Below are positions 24,686 to 36,000 of a DNA stretch of 64,000 nucleotides, piece after piece (position 1 is the stretch's first letter; every line of letters starts with the position of its first letter). The position numbers and the translations under genes are program-made. Under the pieces are notes generated by a model. That model worked only from the letters and a program-made list of their open reading frames with translations, ran no database searches and was not told the DNA's origin. Origin of the DNA: Melitaea cinxia (taxonomy: Eukaryota > Arthropoda > Insecta > Lepidoptera > Nymphalidae); NCBI RefSeq assembly GCF_905220565.1, contig NC_059419.1, positions 7,369,326 to 7,433,325 on the forward strand, in the 5' to 3' direction.

Positions 24686-26121
24686 TTGTCAGTCAGTTCA
24701 GCCTATTGCAATGCACTGCTGGACATAGGCCTCCCCAAGTTCGCGCTAGACATCCCGGTTTTCCGCAATCCTCATCCAGCTTACATCGGCAATCTTACGT
24801 AGATCGTCGGCCAGAGGACGTCACACACTGTGTTTGCCAAGACGCGGTCTCTACTCCAGGACGCGTCTGCTCCAATAGCCACCGGTGCTGCGACACAGAT
24901 GATCAGCCCACTGCCACTTCAACTTGCTAATTCTGTGGGTTATGTCGGTTACTTTCGTTCTCTCGCGGTAGTCTCGTTTCTAATCCTATCTTTGAGGGAA
25001 ACCCCAAGCATGGCCAGTTCCATTGCACGTTGAGGGACTTTATATTTGTGGACCAGTCTCTTGGTCAGTGTCCATGTCTCGGCTCGGTATGTTAACACAG
25101 GCAGGACGCATTGCTCGAAGACTTTTGTCTTCAAGCATTGCGGAATCTTCGAAGTGAAGACTCGACGAAGCCTGCCAAATGCCACCCAGCCCCACCGAAT
25201 CCTCCTATCCGCCTCCTTCTCAAAGTTGTTGCAGTCTAGTTGGATAGTATGGCCTAAGTAAATATAATCCTGAACAACTTAGAGAAGGGTAACATCGACC
25301 TATACCTGTCTCGGTATGACTTGGTTGTTAGACATAACTTTCGTTTTGTCCAAGTTCATACAGAGAACGACACGTCGGGAGGACTCGTTTAGACCGGCTA
25401 GCATTTGGCCTAACTCATCTAACGTGTCCGCAAAGATGACGATATCGTCGGCGAAACGAAGGTGAGAGATGTATTCACCGTTGACGTTGATGCCTTGTTC
25501 CCTCCAATCCAAGGTCTTAAAGATATCCTCCAGCGCAGTGGTAACAGTTTCGGTGATATTACATCTTGCTGTCTTACTCCACACTGCAGGGAAATAGGTC
25601 TTGTTCTCTGGTCCTGGACATGAACGGTCATCGTCGTTGCGTCGTACATACATCTCAGTACCACGATATATAGCCAGTCGATATGACATCTCTGCAGAGA
25701 GTCCAGGACAGCCCAGGTCTCGACAGAGTTGAAGGCTTTCTCGCAGTCCACAAATTCCATACACAGCGGCTGATTATATGTCTCTGTCTTTTGAATAATC
25801 TGCCGAATAGTATGGATGTGGTCTACGGTGTTGTAGCCATTTCGAAACCCAACCTGCTCTGGTGGTTGGAATTCGTCGAGTCTTATGGCGAGACGATTCG
25901 AAACTACCCTCGAAAACAGCTTATATACGTGACTTAAAAGTGAGATCGGTCTGTAATTCTTCAGCAGAGACTTAACGCCTCTCCTAAAGAACAACTAGAA
26001 CAGCACTACCACACTCCTGGACCACAACTCCGGCGTAGTACCTCGGTGGATGTCAGTGTTAAAGAGTCTTGCCAAGTCTTTTAGGGCAGGTCGCTCTGCG
26101 GCTTTAAGAAGCTCAGTTGTA
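24686..26121 (-). mobile_element. 5'-truncated RTE-clade LINE inserted in the transposase relic
   Basis: On the minus strand the element begins inside the reverse transcriptase at 26121 and ends in a GACT-type tail at 24688-24698. A 7-bp duplication CAAATAT flanks it (24679-24685 and 26122-26128). Seen in order: LKNYRPISLLSHVYKLFSRV, VDCEKAFNSV, then in another frame LRFADDIVIFADTLDELGQM with the catalytic Asp pair, and finally PQCLKTKVFEQCVLPVLTYR. Frame changes and stops break it. The plus-strand frames across it are shadows. Confidence 0.85.
24949..25994 (-). pseudogene. RTE reverse transcriptase, fragmented
   Basis: The frames 25419-25994, 25300-25764 and 24949-25185 are consecutive pieces of one RTE-type polymerase. 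The first holds the YRPISLL fingers motif and the first catalytic aspartate region; the second holds FADD; the third holds the thumb and the C-terminal LTYRAETWTLTKR motif. A stop lies upstream near 26000. The enzyme would have copied RNA at the nicked target, but this copy cannot make it. Confidence 0.85.
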
Positions 26122-26451
26122 CAAATATGTGTGGGGGCCGCAAAAGGTCACTAAACGTTGAAAAATGGCATCAAATTAGAGCAAAACGGCTCAGAAACAT
26201 AGGCCAATCATATACGTCAGTGTCAAAAGCTCGTAAACAAATCCAGCTCGTTTTATAAAAGATACATGTACCGAAAAATGTAAATTCAAATGTGCAGAAA
26301 ATATTGATTCCGACGGTATTTAACTTAGGGTTTCACCAACCAAAAAAAGGTCAGTGTGATCTATGTGTATCATATGATAATTCAAACAATGAGAAAAAAC
26401 AAGATGATAGACAATATAAGAAAGAAGAGACTGCTGATTTTTATACTATTT
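26122..26451 (+). pseudogene. Transposase-like gene, 3' part of the split relic
   Basis: MCGGRKRSLNVEKWHQIRAK begins at 26127, in the same frame as the sequence before the RTE once the duplicated 7 bp is removed. It continues RLRNIGQSYTSVSKARKQIQ to a stop. A shifted frame gives TCTEKCKFKCAENIDSDG, and after a deletion FNLGFHQPKKGQCDLCVSYD to a stop. The K-W-x-x-x-x-x-KR-R-G-Y pattern, the paired-Cys segment and the FNxGFHxPKKxxCDxC phrase are shared by a family of insect uncharacterised transposase-like proteins. Most of the catalytic part is missing. Confidence 0.55.
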
Positions 26452-26663
26452 ACTAGCTGACCCCGCAAACGTTGTTTTGCCATATATGTTATTAACCCCC
26501 TTAATACCCCCCCCCCTTTTTTTTTAACTTAGGGGTATGAAAAATAGATGTTGTTCGATTCTCAGACCTACCCGATATGCACACAAAATTTCGTGTGAAT
26601 CGGTCTAGCCGTTTCGGAGGAGTTTAACTACAAACACCGCGACACGAGAATTTTATATATTAG
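26452..26663 (+). repeat. Interspersed repeat family A, copy 2
   Basis: It opens ACTAGCTGACCCCGCAAACG, has a C-rich run near 26508-26518, and ends with CACGAGAATTTTATATATTA. It cuts the downstream end of the transposase relic. Confidence 0.65.
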
Positions 26664-27226
26664 ATTATTTGTGGTTAGTTGTTATTTGTGATTTTAGGAG
26701 ATATTTACTGGAGACTAATTGTACCTAATTCTTATAATAGTACATAGCTTTTGTTTTGTTTAAAAAACAATATTTGAAGCCATAAAGAGATATACAAATA
26801 TCAGATGATTCATAAAAATTTGTTTAATTTAAAAAAAAGGTGATAAATTTCAGTTTTCGTTTTATAAAAAAATGATGCATTAGTACATACAACGTCATAA
26901 TTACAATTAAATAATTATAAAACGAAATATTGTGATTTATTTTTAAAACTTTTTGTTATGTTTTAATACTAAAGAGAATTTTTTTGAAATACTACTTAAA
27001 ATATTAAGTAATTTTTGGCATAAAGAGATTTAAGTCGGAACTTTTTTTTCATCTCCATTTTACAGCTATTATAGATTTTAACACAGTTGTTTTTCTATTA
27101 TTCTATTAATCTCTGTACTTTAAACTACTGATATCAATAGTAAAAGTCATTAAGAGCATTACAAATAATTAGTAATTTTTAATCAAACACAATGCGGAAA
27201 AAGTGCTAAACTTCAAACGCCAATTC
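26664..27226. other. AT-rich 3' part of the DNA transposon, no coding seen
   Basis: Presumed 3' untranslated or internally deleted part of the transposon; nothing else recognised. Confidence 0.4.
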
Positions 27227-27277
27227 CCACAAATTGCGATTTTTGAGTTACATCTTTGTTTTATTAAGGGTGCGATA
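27227..27277 (-). repeat. Right terminal inverted repeat of the 4.2-kb DNA transposon
   Basis: Reverse complement of the left end at 23107-23150 with one mismatch in the first 37 bp; carries six extra bases after the shared block. Confidence 0.75.
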
Positions 27278-28003
27278 TAATTTGTTAGGAGTATATTGTT
27301 TTTGATATTATTATTCTTCAATAAAGAGTCGGTGGAGATAGCGAAGACCTTATCATTACCTACTTCAATCGTTGAATAGCTCCTTCGCTAAAAAGCTGTG
27401 GCTTATGTTGAAATAGAGGCAATAGAACAATGCCCATAAATATTAAAACCACCATCGAACTCTATAGATGTAAAATAATCTGTAACATATGTTACGCAAG
27501 AAGCTTGTTACGTAAATCTTTTCAACGAAATGTCAGTCATGGGAATGACAGTTAAATCTAAAATGAACGCTTTTTAAGAATTTGGTCATTACAACATCTC
27601 GTTACCGTAAAAAGCAAATATTTAATTAAAATTTACAAGAAATTAGCAGAGGGTATGTCTACTTCAAAATAAAATTCATAAGGATAGCGTTATTTGTTAT
27701 TTATTATTTAAGTTAATTTATGTTTGCTTCACTATCGAATTGGGTAGTACCTGTAATGATAGTTGTAAGTTATGATTGAAATAAATAAATAAATAAAATA
27801 TTACCTGACATTCTTAAATATGTAGTAAGTATTAAATAAGTACAACCCAAACAAAAAATATAGATCACTATAGTTAAATTAGTGAAATGAAAAGGGTTTT
27901 ATCATTAAATGTGAAAAAAATCAACGACCTTATAAAAAATACAGACAAAAAAATGTCGTCATTCTGTACTTAATGTTTTAGGCCATACACATACTTTATT
28001 GTT
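27278..28003. other. AT-rich spacer, no gene seen
   Basis: No feature; this DNA was the neighbourhood into which the helicase-bearing LINE inserted. Confidence 0.4.
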
Positions 28004-28018
28004 AAATAGTCACCAATC
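28004..28018 (+). repeat. Target-site duplication, left copy
   Basis: AAATAGTCACCAATC, identical to 36854-36868. It marks the 5' insertion junction of the LINE. Confidence 0.95.
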
Positions 28019-28148
28019 AACGTAACCGGAATCAAACGTAACCGGAACTAGTACACCTGCCGCACCGCTGCCGTCGACATCAAGCGAAAAACCTAAAAAT
28101 GTAGCGGAATTCACTGTCATCCACACCGACACAGCCTCGGAGCCCCCA

Positions 28149-30005
28149 TTGTCAGATCTGGAGGACAGTGAGACGTCCTCGGCGGGCTCTGTAGCCTCCG
28201 AAAACAGCAGGAGGACCTCCCTCCTCTACACCACCCCAAAGAGAGGAACAGGAGTAGAAATGGACATGGTCACGGGTGTGGCCAACGACCTCCTACAACG
28301 CGGCAAGGAAGCTTTAGAAAGTAGCGGCAATATGAAGCGTGGGGTGAAAATGATCGCCTATGAGAGTCTGCAGGGCCTCTACGAGACGGTCCTGTCGCTC
28401 TCGGACTCGCGCAGCCGACACAAGTGCAGCCTCGAGAAGGAGCGCGCCCGTCATGCCCAAGAATTGGTGCGGGTCGAAAGAGCTCATGCTAAAGAGCTCA
28501 CTGAACTCAAAAAGACGCTCCTCTCAGGGATGCAAAAAACTCAGACAGACTTGGTGGAGACGTTGAGGGAGACTCGAGCCGTCCGCTCTTGGCTGGAGTA
28601 CGAGACGGTGGAGCCTTTCCGGCGGATCCGTGACATCTGGGAAACGCAAGTCAAATTAGAAGAAAAGCTGAGCGAGCTCCATAGGGTGGTCTCGTCAATC
28701 AGGAACGGCAGTGAAGTGACTTCGCAGACAGACAGTAAAGTCCAGGAGTTACTTAAGGCAGTGGGGAATAAAATAGGATCGCTCTCAAGTGGCCTAGAGA
28801 AGCTGAAAGACGAACTAACACATACCAAGACCATCCTCACTGCGAAAATTGACGACATCCCACTGACCTTGGACGACGAAAGCCGCCAACAGGTAAACAA
28901 GGACACGGCATGGAGAACCCATCTGGATGAGATCAAGCAGCACATAAAGTCAATAAATACACAACCATCTAGTACACAGCCAAACCCACAACAAGATCTG
29001 GCCCCCCTATTCGAAGTTTTAAATGAAAAGGTCGAGATCATGTCCTCGGAGCTGCGCACCCTGAGGGATTCTAGCAAGACCACCGCATCCCCAAAAAAAC
29101 CAACACTGGAGACGGAGATGGCGGTTCAGGAGGTCAAGCAGACCCTCAATACTATTAAAGAAGGAGTCACGAAATTAGCTCCTTTGGCGCCGACAACCTA
29201 CGCCCATGCCGCCGCCCGACTAAAAACAGAGAGTGTGGAACAAAGACCCAACCACACTCTCATCATCTCGTCCCGGAACCCGCAGGAGACCAGCGAGCAA
29301 GTGCTTACCAAGATCAGAGACTCGCTGGATTTAAAGAAGTCTGGGGCGAGGATGGAAAGGGTCCGTAAGGCTCGCGACCAGAAAGTCGTGGTGAGGTGCG
29401 CCTCAAAAGAGGTCATGGTTAAGATCAGGGGCCAGGTCCAGAAAAATACAGAGCTGACGGTGCGGGAGCCCACAAACCAGGACCCCCTGGTCTGCGTGCG
29501 GGGAGTGCTGTCAAATTACACCAACGAGGAGATTGTAGACCTTATCAAGGCCCAAAATAGTCATATCCTCGAAGGAGTAGACAAGGCGGCACTTAAAATG
29601 AAGGTGCGGTTTAGGAAGCGCGCCCGAAACCCCCACGAATGTCACCCTGTGATCGAGCTTTCCCCGTCGCTCTGGAGAGAGTTTATAGACAAGGGCAAGA
29701 TCTATGTAGGATTCAGTAGATGCACGGTCGAGGATCAGTCCCCCCTCGTCCAGTGCATGAGGTGCCTTGGCTTCGGACATACCAGGGCACTTTGCAAACA
29801 GGACAACAACACATGCAACTACTGCGCCGGAGAACACACGGGGGGGACCTGTCCCTCGAAAGCGAAGAGTGACTTGCCCAAGTGTATAAACTGTCTCAGA
29901 GCTAAAAGATCCAGTCCTGACCTGGAACACACCGCGTACAGCGCTGAGTGCCCAGAGAGAATAAAATGGGACAACATAGCGAGATCACGGGTGCAATATT
30001 GCTAA
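28149..30005 (+). CDS. LINE ORF1, gag-like RNA-binding protein
   Basis: The frame is open from 28026 to the stop at 30003-30005 with no ATG before 28260; 28149 is a nominal TTG used for numbering (618 residues). ORF1 proteins coat the element RNA. Seen in order: an acidic Ser-rich N-terminus, a long charged helical part (residues about 80-330) of coiled-coil type, two small alpha/beta domains (about 365-530), and three zinc knuckles: C536-x2-C539-x4-H544-x4-C549, C556-x2-C559-x3-H563-x4-C568, and C579-x2-C582-x11-H594-x6-C601. This architecture is standard for I/R1/jockey-type elements. The missing ATG is best explained by 5' truncation at insertion; otherwise initiation would be at 28260. 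It overlaps ORF2's open frame by 26 nt. Confidence 0.9.
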   Translation: MSDLEDSETSSAGSVASENSRRTSLLYTTPKRGTGVEMDMVTGVANDLLQRGKEALESSGNMKRGVKMIAYESLQGLYETVLSLSDSRSRHKCSLEKERARHAQELVRVERAHAKELTELKKTLLSGMQKTQTDLVETLRETRAVRSWLEYETVEPFRRIRDIWETQVKLEEKLSELHRVVSSIRNGSEVTSQTDSKVQELLKAVGNKIGSLSSGLEKLKDELTHTKTILTAKIDDIPLTLDDESRQQVNKDTAWRTHLDEIKQHIKSINTQPSSTQPNPQQDLAPLFEVLNEKVEIMSSELRTLRDSSKTTASPKKPTLETEMAVQEVKQTLNTIKEGVTKLAPLAPTTYAHAAARLKTESVEQRPNHTLIISSRNPQETSEQVLTKIRDSLDLKKSGARMERVRKARDQKVVVRCASKEVMVKIRGQVQKNTELTVREPTNQDPLVCVRGVLSNYTNEEIVDLIKAQNSHILEGVDKAALKMKVRFRKRARNPHECHPVIELSPSLWREFIDKGKIYVGFSRCTVEDQSPLVQCMRCLGFGHTRALCKQDNNTCNYCAGEHTGGTCPSKAKSDLPKCINCLRAKRSSPDLEHTAYSAECPERIKWDNIARSRVQYC

Positions 30006-30027
30006 GGGCGACCCGGAGACCAAAGTT

Positions 30028-33000
30028 GTGGTCCCTAACAGAGAGGCGGACGGTGCAGGATGCGCTTTGCGCTTTATACAAGCAAACCTGCAGCGCTCAA
30101 AGTTGGCAACGAGCGAACTGCTTCAGGTGGCCCAGAAAAAAGGGATCTCTTTCGCCCTAGTACAAGAACCGTATACCGGAAGAACGGGCGAAATGAGGCA
30201 ATACCCTGGCACGAAGATCATCCAGTGCACCATGGGCCGCCAGAAACCAGTAAAGGCGGCGATTATCGTGTTCGGTGACAACGTGGAAGTCATTCATGAC
30301 CCCCAAATTGTCACCGAGAACGTGGCCGCCGTCTTCGTAAAGGCTGGCCGACTCGAGCTTGGCATACTGTCCGTCTACTTCGAACCAAGGGACCAAGATA
30401 TGGAACCATATCTCAGACAGGTGAGAACGGCTACCGCGAAGTTTCCCACACACCATCACATAGTGGCCGGTGACGTTAATGCCTGGAGTCACTGGTGGGG
30501 CAGCAGCTCGGAAGACCATCGCGGAGCACAACTCCACGGTTTTATCACCGAAATGGACCTCCACATTCATAACAGTGGCGATGTGCCCACATTCGAGACC
30601 TACAGAGGAGACAGGTTATACTCGAGCTGCGTGGACTTGACCCTAACCAGTCAGTCCCTTCTCGCGAGACTAGAAACCTGGCAAGTGGAACGAAATCTGA
30701 TCACATCTGATCACAACGCCATAACGTTTAGTCTGCGCACTGAGGGGCCCTTAAAACCATTGGTCCCAATCTCGACGCGCAGATACAACACCAAAAAGGC
30801 GCGATGGACAGATTTCTCCGCTACCCTAACAACTGGCCTCGCGGAAGAAAGCGTCACTCTGGAAGCCGTCCTAAATGTCTCGAACAAGGACGATCTCGAT
30901 GGAATAATCGCAAAATACGTCGCGATCATTCACCGCACGTGCGAGAGTACCATCCCGAAGATAAAACCTTGGAAAGGCGACCCCCGACCGCCCTGGTGGT
31001 CGGTAGAGCTAGATTCCCTGAAAAGGGAGCAACTAAGAGCCAAACGTCGCATCAGAAATGCTGCACCCCGCAGAAGGGCTGGCGTCATCGAAGAATACGT
31101 ACGGGCCAAGGAAAAATATAAACAGGCAGCAGAAGAAGCAGCCACTCAGAGCTGGAAAGACTTCTGCACGGCACAGGACCGTGAAAGCGTGTGGGACGGC
31201 ATCTACAGAGTCATCAGGAAGACCTCTCGTAGACACGAGGACGCATTGCTAAGGAACGAATCAGGCGAAACACTGTCACCAGAACAGTCGGCTAAACTCC
31301 TAGCAAAAACGTTCTACCCTGACGACTCTGTAGAGACCGAAACCGCCCATCACAAACAGATCCGAGAGGCCATAGAAGGCAGAACTCCCGCGGAGTTAGA
31401 AGATCTGTCCGACGACGACCCGCCGTTTACGGCCGCAGAGCTGGAACAGGTTCTTTTGAGCCAAAATCCCAAAAAAGCTCCAGGCCCAGACGGGTTAACG
31501 TCGGATATATGCGCGGCGGCAATAAACTGCAACAGGGAGTTATTCCTAGCGCTGGCGAACAAATGCCTATCGCTATCCTACTTCCCCAAGCAGTGGAAGG
31601 TCGCCCACGTATGCATCCTCCGCAAACCAGCCAAAGAAGACTACACTCACCCGAAGTCCTATAGACCTATCGGACTCCTGTCGATCCTAGGAAAGACAGT
31701 TGAGAAAATGATGGTGGGTAGACTTCAGTGGAGGCTCTTCCCTACGCTGCACCGAAGCCAGTACGGATTCATGCCACAGAGGGGAACGGAAGACGCCCTC
31801 TACGATCTCGTTAGGCATATCAGGCAGGAAATGGACTCTAAGAAGATAGTACTTCTGGTATCGCTTGACATAGAGGGCGCTTTCGATAATGCATGGTGGC
31901 CGGCTCTCAAAAAACAGCTGGTGGACAAGCATTGCCCGAGAAACCTATTTACTATGGTCGCCTCATACCTCCAGGATCGAAAGGTCATTGTTAATTACGC
32001 CAGAGCGACCAGTGAGAAGGAGACCACGAAGGGTTGCGTCCAAGGATCCATTGGCGGGCCAACCTTCTGGAACCTCATACTGGATTCGCTGCTGAGAAAG
32101 ATCAGCGATATGGGAGTGTATTGCCAGGCCTTTGCGGACGATGTGGTCCTCGTCTTCTCCAGCCAAAAATCCGGCAACCTACAGGCCTCAGCCGAAACCA
32201 CCTTAGCTGCCGTACAAGAGTGGGGTATACATAACAAACTGAGCTTCGCCGCGCATAAGACCAACGCGATGGTGCTCACTAAAAAGCTGAAATACGATAC
32301 CCCCATAATCCATATGTCCGGCACTCGACTGAGGCTTGTAGGTCAAATAAAACTGCTGGGGCTCATTTTGGACTCGAAGCTCACTTTCAACGCGCACGTA
32401 TCCGCAGTATGCAAAAAAGCTGCGGACATTTATAAACAGCTTGCGCGCGCGGCGAGAGTGACTTGGGGTCTGAACGGAGAGATTGTACGGACCATTTATC
32501 TGGCGGTGATAGAGCCCATTGTTCTGTACGCAGCGAGCGTATGGTCCTCTGCAGCAGAGAAGTTGACGGTACGAAAGCAACTAAACTCACTGCAGAGAGG
32601 ATTTGCTCTGAAAATGTGCAGGGCGTACAGAACGGTGTCGCTTACATCGGCACTAGTCCTCTCAGGTTTGCTCCCGTTAGACCTTCGTGTTCGAGAGGCG
32701 GCCATACTATTTGAGACTAAAAAGGGTTACAGCACGGACCTTCTTCCACCGGGAAGAGAGCTGGAGCGCAAGGTGGGACCAATGCAAAACCCCCACCCTT
32801 CTCTACTCATGACAACGGAGTACGAGCGCTTAGAGAGTCTGAACCCCGAAGTCCTTGAGGAACACAGCATCGTCGGGCCTCTTATCTTTACCGACGGAAG
32901 CAAAATAGAGGGTAAAGTTGGAGCCGCCCTCACATGTTGGGACCAAGACAGGGAAGTAAGATACTCCACTTTCCGGTTAGAGCCGCACAACACTGTCTTT

Positions 33001-36000
33001 CAATCCGAGATGTACGCACTCTTCAGAGCAGTGGAAATAGCAAAAACCTCAAAGTCACGCTCCATCAACATCTTGAGCGACTCGAGGTCATCTTTGGATC
33101 TGCTGAGGAGCCCCTCAGTGACTCACCCTCTGGCCGTGGAAATGAAGAGTCGAATCAGACAGCTCCGGGAGGAAAATAAGACAGTGCGGTTCTTTTGGTT
33201 GAGGGCCCATGTTGGAACACCGGACAATGAGAGAGCGGACGAGCTGGCCAAAAGGGCGGCTTTAACAAAAAATACGGCACCTGACTACGACAGAGTACCA
33301 ATCTCGTATGTCAGAAGGCAGATCCGGGAAGCGACTGTCAGGGTCTGGCAGGATAGATACAATTCTTCGAAGACTGGCTCGGTCACGAAAATATTCCTAC
33401 CGGATGTAAAGACCGCTTACAGACTGGTAAGGAAATCGGCACCAACATCTGTCGACACGCAAATTCTGACCGGCCACGGAGGATTTGCGGCGTATCTTCA
33501 CAGATTCCACCTCACTGACAGTCCCTCGTGTATCTGCGACCCGAATTGTGAGGAGACAGTTCTGCATATTATACTAAATTGCCCGAGGTTCAGTAAGGAA
33601 AGGCTGGATCTGGAACTCAAACTCCAGATTAAACTGGACCAGCCATCACTCCATACCATCCTGGAGAGCGAGGCCAGCAGAACGTCCTTCCTCACATTCG
33701 CGAGAAAGGCCGTCAATACAGCCGCAAAGAGGAACAGCACGCTTTCTCCATCACCGGCTTTAACACCTGCGCAGAGTGCCAACACCGTCGTTCATACAAC
33801 ACACACTCAGATACACTACACACAAGCACAAATAGAGCAAAACCGTGTCCAACAAGCCGCTCAGCGAAATAACACAACAGCTCCGCGGATGTCTCCTGGC
33901 CGCACCCTTCTGGGCCAAATAACTAGGACCATGTCTTCCTCACTCCAGGACCTGTTCAGGAATAGAGCCAACCAAAACGCACCTCCGCAGCCGACTCAGA
34001 GCAGGATGACACAATCCTCGCCCAGTGAAGTGAATGGAAGTGGAGAAGTTGGTATTAGGACCAGATGCGTGGCTCTATTCATGGACAGCGAAGTGGAGAG
34101 GATGGGGATAAGCTTCTGTCGCTCCGAAGAACTCAATTGGCTGGCGATTTCACCGGGACTCGCCTTATTGATAAACGGTAGCACTCAAAAGACAAGCATA
34201 AGGCGCACAAAAATCACAGCGCTAGCGCAAGAGCAGGAGGGCGACTCGACCTATCGTTTGTTGCGGTTAAAAAACAAAGAGATCGCACTCTTCGAATGGG
34301 GAGAGACGTCCGCCTTCGCGCAGTCCAGCTTGTGGCTACAGCGGATGAGCGAGATCCCCGGGGGAATCCCCGGAAGAATCAGTGTTGATTCGATGAGAGT
34401 CGGCTATGATAGAGGCGACGTATCAAATAGGTACGGTTGCTTAATGGCCTCCAAGAACAGTGAGGTCATTGTCTACGAAGACAGGGGGGAGGACCTTGGT
34501 TACTTAAGACCAAAATCAAAATCACCTTCACCCTCTGCATCGCCGGCTCTCGGGGAAGCCGCACCGAGCGACTCGGAGCGCCTACAACTAAAAGTCGAGG
34601 CCCAGAAGGTAGAACAACGTAGGGCAACGGCCGCACCCAAATCTAAGCCGAGCTCGATGTCATTGGCGACATTTATCCAGGCAACCATCTCCCCGAAGCA
34701 AAGTAAGCTTCCCCATCACCCCTCTCCCAAAAAGGCTGGACAGGGAGAGCGACTATCGGAGGCGCTGAGCAGGTTCACCAAAGACAATAGTCCGAGGCAA
34801 CCAGCGGCGTCACCGGCCGCTCGAACTAGGGCCGATATGGGACAAGTATCACCACCGAGACTTCGACCGGCGTCCACACCGCTTCAACACGCGGAAAACG
34901 CCCTAATCGAGTTCCTGGCCATTATTAAGGCAAACCGCGAGGTAAGCTTGGCCACCTGCAAAAAGATCATGCAGGCCTACCAGTACGATCACCAAAGATT
35001 ACTGGAGGTGGAACTCGAAGAAGCCGAAGCAGCCATATACAACAGTGATACCCGACAAATACTCAAGGGCAAGATGTCGGGTAGGTATATGGCCGCATAT
35101 AACATCACAGCAGGCTTCGTGAGCGCGGTCGAGTCTGAGGGTAATGACGAGGAGTCACAAACCTTTGAAACACCCGAAGGGGACCCGGTGGTGGTAGTGG
35201 CGAGATGCACGAAAGTAATGCTGGGCGACCGGATGCTACGGATGGCAAAAACCATCACGGGCGACCGGGCCGAAGCCGGCTTACCGTACGTGACCTGGGA
35301 ACTACCATCACTGGAGTGGATAAACGGGGTACCAGGATGCGGCAAGACAACCCGAATAGTCAGGGACTTCGATGGGGACACGGAAGTCGTGATTACGACC
35401 ACAGTCGAGGCGGCTAAAGATCTAAAAGAAAAACTGGTGCACCGCTATGGCAACAAGGTCAAGCAAAGGGTACGTACTATGGCCTCCGTTCTGGTAAATG
35501 GCTTCCGTGAGGGTTTAAAAATCAACCGCCTAACGGTGGACGAAGCCCTCATGAACCATTTCGGAGCCATAGTAATGGCCGCCCGACTATCGGGAGCTGA
35601 GAAGGTAGTCCTCATCGGAGACATAAACCAACTGCCGTACATCGACAGGGATAACCTGTTCGAAATGCGGTATTGTAGACCAACCCTTATAACGACTATT
35701 TCGTGCGAGTTGTCGTGCACGCATCGTAACCCCAAAGATGTCGCCTTTGCCATCAGTGAGGTTTACAAGTCCGTGTACAGCTCAAGCACAAAGATCCGAT
35801 CTTTGCGAGTGGAGAGTCTCACAGGCGCGCGCATTCCTGTAGGAAGGGACCGAACCCTGTACCTGGTATTTACGCAAGAGGAGAAGAGATTGCTGACTGA
35901 CCAGGGATACGGGTCCGGTGAGGGATCGCGCGTCTTAACCATTCATGAGGCGCAGGGCCAGACCTATGAGGACGTCATCGTCCTCCAGACAAATACAAGG

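Larger units (their letters stand above)
23107..27277 (+). mobile_element. 4.2-kb DNA transposon with near-identical inverted ends and nested insertions
   Basis: The left end 23107-23150 starts TATCGCACCTTTAATAAAAC. The right end 27227-27277, read in reverse, starts TATCGCACCCTTAATAAAAC. The first 37 bp differ at one base, and the similarity resumes after a 6-nt gap. Inside, in plus orientation, lie a possible promoter (23292), a short non-coding exon with splice donor (to 23388), an acceptor (24103), an ATG (24116) and a decayed transposase-like gene. Later insertions are an RTE LINE (24686-26121, minus) and a family A repeat (26452-26663). The target duplication may be TA. The superfamily is not identified. 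Confidence 0.6.

Noticed and set aside
28541..29083. 180-codon minus frame, and similar minus frames through 36240
   Set aside because: All lie opposite the two intact LINE ORFs and lack any domain pattern; they come from the GC-rich codon use of the LINE.
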